From contig JAISEX010000103.1 in assembly GCA_031263875.1 (NCBI GenBank), positions 1 through 8,558 of the forward strand: a DNA stretch of 8,558 nt, given 5' to 3'. A program made the translations under genes and the position numbers. The notes beneath the pieces were generated by a model that was not told where the DNA came from, did not search any database, and saw only the letters and a program-made list of their open reading frames with translations. Position 1 is the first letter of the stretch. Each line of letters begins with the position of its first letter. Of this stretch, positions 1 through 4,856 are shown piece by piece. The stretch comes from Eubacteriales Family XIII. Incertae Sedis bacterium. Its GTDB lineage: Bacteria; Bacillota; Clostridia; Peptostreptococcales; Anaerovoracaceae.

Positions 1-748
1 TGTCATACACGGCCGCGCCGTTTTCGATGTGCGGGAGGCCCGCGTTTGGCTGTGCCATAACGGACGCCGCAGCGTACCGCGCGATGCTTTGCGCCACGGG
101 CAGCATCTCCTGCGGACCGAGCGAGCAATTCACGCCGAAAGCCGTCAGCCCCATATCGCGGAATATCAGCGTCGCCGTTTCGGGATCCGTTCCCATCATC
201 GTCCGGCCGCCCGCCTCAAACGTGACTGTCGCCAGAACCGGCAGCGACGTGTGTTCGCGCGCGGCCAGAATCGCGGCTTTCAGTTCATAGACATCCGTAA
301 AGGTTTCAAACAGGATGATATCGGCGCCCGCGTCAGCGCCCGCAGTCACCTGCGTGCGGAAATATTCGTAGGCATCGGAGAAATCGGGGCCGCCGGCGAT
401 GCCGACGAGCTTCCCGCTCGGACCGATGTCGAGCGCCGTAAACAGGGGGCGTTCGTCAGCACTGTCCGCCCGATAGCTTTCTATCGCTTCGCGGCAGTTT
501 TCTACGGCCGCCGCAACGATTTTTTGCGCGTCGCCTTCGTCAAAAGTTCCGGCGCGGAAGGTCACCGCGCTTATGACGTCGCTTCCGGCTTCGAGATAAT
601 GGCGGTGCATCTCCCGTATAACGTCCGCGCGCTCAATATTCCACATGTCGGGCGACATCCCGGCGGGCAGTCCGGCCGATTGCAACATCGTGCCCGACGC
701 TCCGTCAAAAAAAACTACGCGTTCCGCTATCAACTCATGTAATCTCAT
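1..748 (-). CDS. Homocysteine S-methyltransferase (MetH N-terminal type), 5' part only
   Basis: Seen: 249 codons from the start, running off the left edge. The order of motifs follows the (beta/alpha)8 homocysteine methyltransferase domain: FFDGASGTML at residues 13-22, HRHYLEAGSDVISAVTF at 48-64, ALDIGPSG at 105-112, FETFTDVYELKAA at 147-159, GTDP at 186-189, GVNCSLGPQE at 205-214 and PNAGLP at 234-239. In the known family Cys208 of GVNC is the first of three zinc-binding cysteines; the GGCC pair would lie beyond the window. The wording is close to Thermotoga MetH as I remember it. Expected role: transfer of a methyl group to homocysteine to make methionine in the cytosol. Whether folate and cobalamin domains follow cannot be seen, so no gene symbol is given. 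Start: ATG at 746-748 has AAAGGTG eight bases upstream. An in-frame ATG at 842-844 would add 32 hydrophilic residues but has only a weak site. The usual TNTF is AVTF here, nearer to the BHMT form. Confidence 0.88.
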   Translation of the reverse strand, partial: MRLHELIAERVVFFDGASGTMLQSAGLPAGMSPDMWNIERADVIREMHRHYLEAGSDVISAVTFRAGTFDEGDAQKIVAAAVENCREAIESYRADSADERPLFTALDIGPSGKLVGIAGGPDFSDAYEYFRTQVTAGADAGADIILFETFTDVYELKAAILAAREHTSLPVLATVTFEAGGRTMMGTDPETATLIFRDMGLTAFGVNCSLGPQEMLPVAQSIARYAAASVMAQPNAGLPHIENGAAVYD

Positions 749-750
749 TT

Positions 751-760
751 CATCTTCACC
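751..760 (-). promoter_or_regulatory. Ribosome binding site of the homocysteine methyltransferase
   Basis: On the minus strand AGGTGAAG lies about eight bases before the ATG at 746-748. It supports this start over the in-frame ATG at 842-844. A nearer upstream ATG (751-753) is out of frame and stops after two codons. Confidence 0.5.
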
Positions 761-854
761 TTTCGATTTGATTTTCTCCGTGCGTTCCGTTGCGTTGTCC
801 CATTCGACAGGTAACGGAATTTTCGGCCCGCAGATAGTTTCCATAATATTCCAT

Positions 855-917
855 CATGCGAAATCCGATTAAACTTTAATCCGACCCGCATGAAACGGTA
901 TGTATTTCAGAATACCG
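855..917 (-). promoter_or_regulatory. Structured leader region between truA and the methyltransferase gene
   Basis: Two adjacent inverted repeats lie in the 234-base gap. The first is nested: CATGCG (855-860) pairs with CGCATG (887-892), and inside it GATTAAA (867-873) pairs with TTTAATC (875-881), separated by small internal loops. The second is CGGTAT (896-901) with ATACCG (912-917), which can alternatively fold as GTATT (902-906) with AATAC (911-915). No T-run follows in the direction of transcription, so it is not a standard terminator. It does not match the SAM-I or cobalamin riboswitch signatures I know. It could be a leader element, an operator or a degraded repeat. The rest of the gap (749-982) holds no gene that I can support. 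Confidence 0.35.
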
Positions 918-982
918 AAAGTTTCGTCACAAGCCTCACGATTCTCTCGCGCATCTTCGCTTTTCCGTGCGCTCCGCTGCTA

Positions 983-2017
983 CTAAAAGTAAACCCGTTC
1001 GAGCCATAGTCCCGCAGCCGGCGCCGTGTGTCCTGCCGCCTGCCGGTCTTTTGCCGCAAGCGTGTGCGCCATGTCCCGCGGCATTCGTTTGCCGGTTCCT
1101 GTTTCAACGAGCGTCCCGACGAGTATCCTTACCATATTATAAAGGAAAGCGTCGCCGGTCACGCGAATTTCGTATTCGATTATCGGCCTGCCGCGCGTAT
1201 CGGCGCTCTCAAAGCCGCGTATAGTTATATCGGATATGGTTTTCACGGGATCCGCGTTCGGATTTCCTCCCGCTGACCGGAACGACGAAAAATCGTGTGT
1301 CCCGATAAGCTCCGCCGCCGCCTCCCGCATTTGCGGAATCGAAAGAGGGGATGACGCGCAACGGCTGTCAATATAAACGCTTGACTGGCTTTCGGAAGCG
1401 TCAAGGTGATTACTTGACGGCTTCTCGATCTCGTCAAGGCGATTCCCTGACAGCTTGTCGGTATCGTTTCTTGACAGCATTTCAGGTTTGTCAAGATAAT
1501 TTCCTGACAGCTTGTCGGAAGCGTCAAGGTCGTTTCTTGACAGCATTTCAGGTTTGTCAAGATAATTTCCCGACAGCTTGTCGGAACTGTTTGCACAAAT
1601 CGTTTCGCTCCGCCTCAATTGATAGCGATAATCCCGCATAAAAATATCCGGTTCGTATTCCGGGCCAGAGACCGATATGCGGTAGAGGTAGGTCTTACCT
1701 TTCGCGTCGCGCCGCGCGTGAAACGTTTCGTCCATCTCGCATGCGGTCACGATTTTCACATCGGTCGTCAGATTATTCACGGCTATTGGTATGCGTTCCG
1801 CGGGTATGCCGAAAGCGCCTGTCAAGCTCGCCGCTTGACCGTAGGCGTGCACGCCCGCGTCTGTCCGCGACGTCCCGTTCAGCCGTATTTCCCCGCCGCA
1901 CACCAAACCGAGCGCGCGCATTAGTTCGCCGTGAACCGTCCGCGCGTTCGGCTGCGTCTGCCATCCGCTAAATCTGCTCCCGTCGTATTCGACGGTAATC
2001 AATACGTTTCTTTTCAT
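983..2017 (-). CDS. truA: tRNA pseudouridine synthase A with a repetitive insertion
   Basis: TruA converts uridines 38-40 of the tRNA anticodon arm to pseudouridine in the cytosol. Seen: 344 residues, against about 245-270 usual. The N-terminal half has ITVEYDGSRFSGWQTQ (7-22) and RTDAGVHAYGQ (51-61), where Asp53 is the expected catalytic aspartate, then FHARRDAKGKTYLYRI (99-114). The C-terminal half has LIGTHDFSSFRS (237-248) and FLYNMVRILVGTL (291-303). Between them, residues about 137-225 are an insertion rich in 11-residue repeats (LDxxxxLSxNx), placed where the family normally has a short linker. The catalytic motifs are intact, so activity is plausible. The start is ATG at 2015-2017; the frame stays open to 2119, but residues before this Met do not resemble TruA. 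There is no Shine-Dalgarno; TGATATAAT ends seven bases before the ATG. The gene ends in two consecutive TAG codons (980-985). Confidence 0.95.
   Translation of the reverse strand: MKRNVLITVEYDGSRFSGWQTQPNARTVHGELMRALGLVCGGEIRLNGTSRTDAGVHAYGQAASLTGAFGIPAERIPIAVNNLTTDVKIVTACEMDETFHARRDAKGKTYLYRISVSGPEYEPDIFMRDYRYQLRRSETICANSSDKLSGNYLDKPEMLSRNDLDASDKLSGNYLDKPEMLSRNDTDKLSGNRLDEIEKPSSNHLDASESQSSVYIDSRCASSPLSIPQMREAAAELIGTHDFSSFRSAGGNPNADPVKTISDITIRGFESADTRGRPIIEYEIRVTGDAFLYNMVRILVGTLVETGTGKRMPRDMAHTLAAKDRQAAGHTAPAAGLWLERVYF
1380..1594 (-). repeat. In-frame tandem array of 33-bp palindromic units inside truA
   Basis: Seven unit starts read on the + strand (cttgac or a one-base variant) fall at 1380, 1413, 1446, 1470, 1503, 1536 and 1569. 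Spacing is 33 bp except one step of 24, a 9-bp in-frame deletion. A full unit is CTTGAC, 14 bases, GTCAAG, then a 7-base linker, so both CTTGAC-N14-GTCAAG and GTCAAG-N7-CTTGAC can form hairpins. In protein the units are about 11 residues and alternate between two kinds: LDKPEMLSRND (residues 153-163 and 175-185) and LDASDKLSGNY (164-174). Degenerate copies are TDKLSGNR, LDEIEKPSSNH and LDASESQSSVY. The two LDKPEMLSRND units differ at one base in 33 (1529-1561 against 1463-1495), which points to recent duplication; the units at 1380-1445 are more diverged. Confidence 0.95.
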
Positions 2018-2033
2018 TGTTGTTATTATATCA
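2018..2033 (-). promoter_or_regulatory. Extended -10 promoter abutting the truA start
   Basis: On the minus strand TGATATAAT occupies 2025-2033, a perfect extended -10 (TGN plus TATAAT). Seven bases separate it from the ATG at 2015-2017, so transcription would begin at or within a base of the start codon. The -35 region at the expected distance is poor (TTCGCC or similar), which an extended -10 can compensate for. There is no Shine-Dalgarno in the seven bases. Confidence 0.55.
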
Positions 2034-2183
2034 AAATCGGGAGGGAGCGGCGAACTTATCGGAATGCGGGTCACGGAGGTTCCGGAATCGTGGAAATCGC
2101 GAGATGTGTACGGGCGCATGGGTCGGTCTTGCGCAGTAAATTTGCCGCTTCAATCTTTCCAAAACCGCGGATAGCCGATAAAA

Positions 2184-2196
2184 TGACAAGATGTCA
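2184..2196 (-). terminator. Weak hairpin with T-run after the phosphotransferase gene
   Basis: Just after the stop codon at 2199-2201, the minus strand reads TGACA-TCT-TGTCA followed by TTTTAT. A 5-bp AT-leaning stem is a poor intrinsic terminator, but the position and the T-run fit. Most of the remaining gap up to the truA promoter holds nothing I can recognise. Confidence 0.22.
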
Positions 2197-2198
2197 AA

Positions 2199-2984
2199 TC
2201 AGCCGAACACCTCTACCGCCGCAACCACGCGGAGCATGTCCTCGTCTACCGTGCCGCGCCCGTAGGCGTCGATGAAACGCTCGCGGTACTTGTTCGTTTT
2301 CAGATTAAAGAACAGCGTCCAGATCGCCCAGAACACGTCGACGTGACGGTCGCCGACGCCGCCGATGTCGAGATCGACAAATCCGCCGAGCCGCCACTCG
2401 TCAAGGATGATATTCGGAAGGCAGTAGTCGCCGTGAAGCAGCGTGTCGGTGCGCAGCATAGGTCCTTTCGCTTCGACGACCCGCCATGCCTCTTCCGCGC
2501 TCGCGTAGCCCCAGTTGTCGGGGAACAGGTCTGTATCGTAAATGCCCGCGCGATAATGCAAGCCGGCTTTTGCCAAGTATAATTCGGTATGGTTCGGTAC
2601 GGGGCAATCCGCACAATCTAAACCGTGAAGCGCCGCAAGCTGTTCCGCAAGGGTATCGCATAACTTCTCCGGCCGCGCGAGATATTTCGCGACCGTACAG
2701 TCGGCGCCGCGGATTTTCGGCGTCAACAACCAATCGCGCTCATCGGAAAGATACGCGATCACCTCTCCCGCCAACTCCTTGCTATGGAAGTAGCGCGTCA
2801 TAGCCGTCTCGCGTTCAAGCGAACCTTTCGGCGCGGATTTCAGAAAAGCGCCTTCGCCCTTATCAATGAAGATAACCCGCGCGTCACTTGAGCAACTGCT
2901 GTCGTACAGCTTCGCGCCGCGCAAAAACGGCTGCAACTCAGCGGGATACGCGCCAATGTCCGCAGTGATCGGCGTTAAGGTCAT
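2199..2984 (-). CDS. APH(3')-like aminoglycoside phosphotransferase family protein
   Basis: Seen: 261 residues, the usual length for APH(3') enzymes (about 264). AFLKS has the probable ATP-binding Lys49, with Glu59 as the possible partner glutamate. LAALHGLDCADCPVPN is at 116-131, the catalytic loop HGDYCLPN at 184-191 has Asp186 as expected base and Asn191 as magnesium ligand, and FVDLDIGGVGDRHVD at 202-216 holds the metal-binding Asp204. The usual DLG here reads DLD. Known for the family: ATP-dependent phosphorylation of the 3'-hydroxyl of kanamycin-type aminoglycosides, although many chromosomal relatives have no tested substrate. I therefore infer a small-molecule kinase, with resistance unproven. 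Start: the ATG at 2982-2984 has AAAGGA eight bases upstream; an in-frame ATG at 3021-3023 lacks such a site. The gene follows the ClbS-like gene by 90 bases, in which I see only a small GGCG/CGCC hairpin. Confidence 0.85.
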   Translation of the reverse strand: MTLTPITADIGAYPAELQPFLRGAKLYDSSCSSDARVIFIDKGEGAFLKSAPKGSLERETAMTRYFHSKELAGEVIAYLSDERDWLLTPKIRGADCTVAKYLARPEKLCDTLAEQLAALHGLDCADCPVPNHTELYLAKAGLHYRAGIYDTDLFPDNWGYASAEEAWRVVEAKGPMLRTDTLLHGDYCLPNIILDEWRLGGFVDLDIGGVGDRHVDVFWAIWTLFFNLKTNKYRERFIDAYGRGTVDEDMLRVVAAVEVFG

Positions 2985-3074
2985 TCCGGCGGTCCTTTCG
3001 GTTCCATCAATTCTGCTTACCATCCGGCAACAGATCGTCGTGATTGGCGTAATGCGCCGCTAGTTTGGGTATTA

Positions 3075-3551
3075 CTATCCGTTCCTCCTGATATACTGCT
3101 TTATCTTTTTCATCGCCCAATCGTAATGGCTCGCGGTGGCGGATATGCAATAACTGCCGACGTTCGTGGTTCCCGTCCAGGGAAAGTGTTTTTTCTCGAA
3201 GAGTTCTTCATTCGAGAAACTCTCGATCAGCGTCATAACTTGCGCGTGGCTGCCGCGGAGCAAAGCTGCCGCCTCGTCATACGGTGTAGATTGGTGCTTC
3301 TTCCAAAACTCCACGTTCATGTCGCCGTAAGTTGCCCACGTGAAAGGCGCGGGTAGAAAGGGTTTGCTGTCGCCGTTCAGATTCGCCGCCGCCCAACCCA
3401 AAAGGAGTTGGTGCCATTCATAAAGATGGACGAGTACGTCCCGCATGTTTTTATCGCGCTTCCAGTGAGCTTCCTTCAGCTTCGGATCATCGCCGAAATC
3501 AAATACGACGGATTGAGCCCCGCTGGGAACGGAATCGATAAGCTCCCACAT
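3075..3551 (-). CDS. ClbS/DfsB (DUF1706) family four-helix bundle protein, N-terminus cut by an amber codon
   Basis: Seen: 158 residues from the ATG at 3549-3551. Family signs are LVHLYEWHQLLLGWAAANLNG at about 40-60, the PFTWATYGDMN stretch, and a C-terminal PWTGTTNVGSYCISATASHYDW region. ClbS of colibactin producers is a self-protection protein that inactivates the genotoxin; most relatives, including this one, have no assigned substrate. The same frame is open upstream and gives a proper family N-terminus (MPRATTKAELITSANEQ) with a GGAGG site, but a TAG at 3558-3560 separates it from the rest. The full ancestral gene would be 3075-3611, 178 residues. As it stands, only reinitiation at 3551, which has no Shine-Dalgarno of its own, or amber readthrough could give protein, so the gene may be a young pseudogene. 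It ends in TAG followed directly by TAA. Base composition seems less GC-rich than in its neighbours, which could hint at transfer. Confidence 0.8.
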   Translation of the reverse strand: MWELIDSVPSGAQSVVFDFGDDPKLKEAHWKRDKNMRDVLVHLYEWHQLLLGWAAANLNGDSKPFLPAPFTWATYGDMNVEFWKKHQSTPYDEAAALLRGSHAQVMTLIESFSNEELFEKKHFPWTGTTNVGSYCISATASHYDWAMKKIKQYIRRNG

Positions 3552-3611
3552 CTTGCGCTACTGCTCGTTTGCGGAAGTGATAAGTTCGGCCTTAGTTGTT
3601 GCTCGTGGCAT
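3552..3611 (-). pseudogene. Stranded N-terminal part of the ClbS-like gene, ending at in-frame TAG
   Basis: The ATG at 3609-3611 has GGAGG eight bases upstream and opens 17 codons that read like the first helix of DUF1706 proteins. Codon 18 is TAG (3558-3560), followed in frame by CGC AAG and the ATG of the downstream open frame. Relatives as I recall them have an aromatic residue, often Tyr, at this position, and TAC or TAT differs from TAG by one base. A point mutation or a sequencing error are the simplest explanations. Confidence 0.75.
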
Positions 3612-3635
3612 AATTGGTTCCTCCATATTATTATT

Positions 3636-4691
3636 CTATAATTTATAAATATCGTCGCTTTCCGGCGGTTCGATAACGAGGTACGAAGATGATTCGGCCG
3701 TCCCGCGTTCGCTGTCATTCGCGTTCGCGCCGCGCTCACCGCTCCGCTTATCACCGCCGCAGCCCGCAGCCCGCGCCATGCGCACGCCCGCCGCGCGTTC
3801 CGTCACGATGCCGATTTCCGTCGCGCGTATGCCCGCGTCCGCAAGCGCCGCGCAGATGGGATCCGCCGCCTGCTGGGGCGCGACTATCAGCATGGAGCCG
3901 CTCGAGATAAGACGCAGGGGATCGAGGCCGAAATGCGCGCAGACTTTGCGCGTAACAGCGGCGATGGGCAGATCGTCCTCGCGTATCTCCGCGCCGACGC
4001 CGTTCAGTTCGCAGACTTCCCAAATCGCGCCGAGCACGCCGCCCTCGGTAATATCGTGCATGTTCGACGCGCCCGCCCGCGCCGCCGTGACGCCGTCCGT
4101 CACGACGCTGATGCTGTCAAGCATTTTGATTGACTCGCTCAATTCTTCCGGCGTCAGCACGCCGGTGAGTTTCTCCGCTTGGGTCGCGGCGATAATGCCC
4201 GTGCCTTCCATTGCAAGCAGCTTCGTCACGATCAACCGGTCGCCGGGCTTGACGACAGGCGAGGGGCCAGGTACCGCTCGCCCGATGGCGGTCGCGGTGA
4301 TGACGGGCTGTTTCACGACGGGCGTTATCTCCGTATGCCCGCCGATTATCTCGACGCCGATCTGCGCGGCGGCGTCCGCCGCCTGTTCCATTATCTCGGC
4401 TATATCGCCCTCGGTCGTTTCCGGCGGCAGCAGCACGGACAGCAGCAAGCCGAGCGGCTCCACGCCGCCCGCCGCGATGTCGTTACACGAAACGTGCACG
4501 GCAAGACTGCCGATGCGTTCGCTCGTCGCCGTTATCGGATCCGTGGACAGGACGCAGTCGTATTCGCCGAAGTCTATCACGGCGCAGTCCTCGCCGATGC
4601 CCGGACGCGTCTTTACCTCCGGTCGGCGAAATGTTATCTTATCTATCACGATTTCCCGCAGCAAATCGTTGTCGAGTTTCCCTATTCGCAT
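3636..4691 (-). CDS. AIR synthase / HypE-like family protein
   Basis: Seen: 351 residues. The N-terminal half has GIGEDCAVIDFGEYDCVLST (31-50), LAVHVSCNDIAAGGVEPLGL (63-82) and EIIGGHTEIT (114-123). The second half has KPGDRLIVTK (148-157) and MHDITEGGVLGAIWEV (211-226). This is the two-domain fold shared by PurM, ThiL, SelD and HypE, which binds ATP at a dimer interface. It is closest to the stand-alone AIR-synthase-family proteins of clostridia annotated as hydrogenase formation proteins. It lacks the PRIC-type C-terminal cysteine that true HypE uses to receive the carbamoyl group and ends in DDIYKL, so hydrogenase maturation is doubtful and its reaction is unknown. Residues about 306-335 are a Gly/Ser/Arg/Asn-rich insertion before the conserved tail. 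The start at 4689-4691 has GGAGG eight bases upstream. The ClbS-like gene begins 24 bases after its TAG stop, in the same frame, which suggests one message. Confidence 0.8.
   Translation of the reverse strand: MRIGKLDNDLLREIVIDKITFRRPEVKTRPGIGEDCAVIDFGEYDCVLSTDPITATSERIGSLAVHVSCNDIAAGGVEPLGLLLSVLLPPETTEGDIAEIMEQAADAAAQIGVEIIGGHTEITPVVKQPVITATAIGRAVPGPSPVVKPGDRLIVTKLLAMEGTGIIAATQAEKLTGVLTPEELSESIKMLDSISVVTDGVTAARAGASNMHDITEGGVLGAIWEVCELNGVGAEIREDDLPIAAVTRKVCAHFGLDPLRLISSGSMLIVAPQQAADPICAALADAGIRATEIGIVTERAAGVRMARAAGCGGDKRSGERGANANDSERGTAESSSYLVIEPPESDDIYKL
3687..3776 (-). other. Low-complexity in-frame insertion in the AIR-synthase-like gene
   Basis: About 30 codons (residues 306-335) interrupt the usual passage from the VTER segment to the PPES-DDIYKL tail. 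The DNA contains GCGAACGCG twice on the minus strand and the motif CGCTCCGC at 3740-3747. TCACCGCTCCG at 3736-3746 matches, on the opposite strand, CGGAGCGGTGA at 7183-7193 in the pcrA-ligA gap. Confidence 0.5.
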
Positions 4692-4693
4692 TT

Positions 4694-4745
4694 AACTTGC
4701 CTCCATGCCGCCTTGCGGCACAAACGAGCTGTGAAACTTGCCTCC
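4694..4745 (-). repeat. Duplicated Shine-Dalgarno segment with a hairpin between the copies
   Basis: GGAGGCAAGTT occurs twice on the minus strand, at 4694-4704 and 4735-4745. Only the copy at 4694-4704 precedes a start codon, that of the AIR-synthase-like gene. A hairpin, TGCCGC (4706-4711) with GCGGCA (4715-4720), sits directly upstream of the functional copy and might affect ribosome access. Confidence 0.6.
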
Positions 4746-4788
4746 TGCTGCGATTTCAACGCGGGCATGGCGACAAGTAAAATCTAAT

Positions 4789-4830
4789 GCCGCGCGATTA
4801 TTTTTCGCTCCGCTCAAAATCGCGCACGGC
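4789..4830 (-). repeat. Stem-loop with CGCTCCGC motif in its loop
   Basis: GCGCGATT (4792-4799) pairs with AATCGCGC (4818-4825), and GCC (4789-4791) with GGC (4828-4830) across a two-base bulge. The loop contains CGCTCCGC (4806-4813) flanked by T and A runs. It lies in the gap after ligA. The minus strand has no terminal T-run, so I do not call it a terminator. Confidence 0.5.
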
Positions 4831-4832
4831 CA

Positions 4833-4856
4833 AAGTATGAAACAAGTTTCATACTT
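4833..4856 (-). repeat. 11-bp perfect palindrome across the ligA stop codon
   Basis: AAGTATGAAAC (4833-4843) and GTTTCATACTT (4846-4856) are perfect inverted repeats separated by AA. The ligA stop (4849-4851) lies inside the right arm, so the last codon of ligA is part of the palindrome. It could be an operator, an end-of-message hairpin or the end of a small inserted element. It is low in GC and has no T-run after it. Confidence 0.7.

Noticed and set aside
1380..1594. CRISPR array
   Set aside because: The period is regular and the units are palindromic, but there are no unique spacers: the 14-base and 7-base interiors are themselves repeated, and the whole array is translated in frame within truA.
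2018..2119. Longer TruA starting at 2119
   Set aside because: The 34 extra residues do not resemble TruA, which begins with the ITVEYDG strand, and the promoter-like TGATATAAT would then lie inside the gene.
3558..3560. TAG reassigned as a sense codon in this genome
   Set aside because: The AIR-synthase-like gene ends in TAG exactly where its family ends, and truA ends in two TAGs right after its conserved C-terminus, so TAG terminates normally here.
3778..4695. 305-codon open frame on the + strand
   Set aside because: It is the antisense shadow of the AIR-synthase-like gene, whose minus-strand product has clear family motifs; the + product is Ser/Pro/Ile-rich with no recognisable motif.
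4789..4830. Intrinsic terminator after ligA
   Set aside because: The stem is good but the minus strand has no T-run after it; the T and A runs are in the loop.
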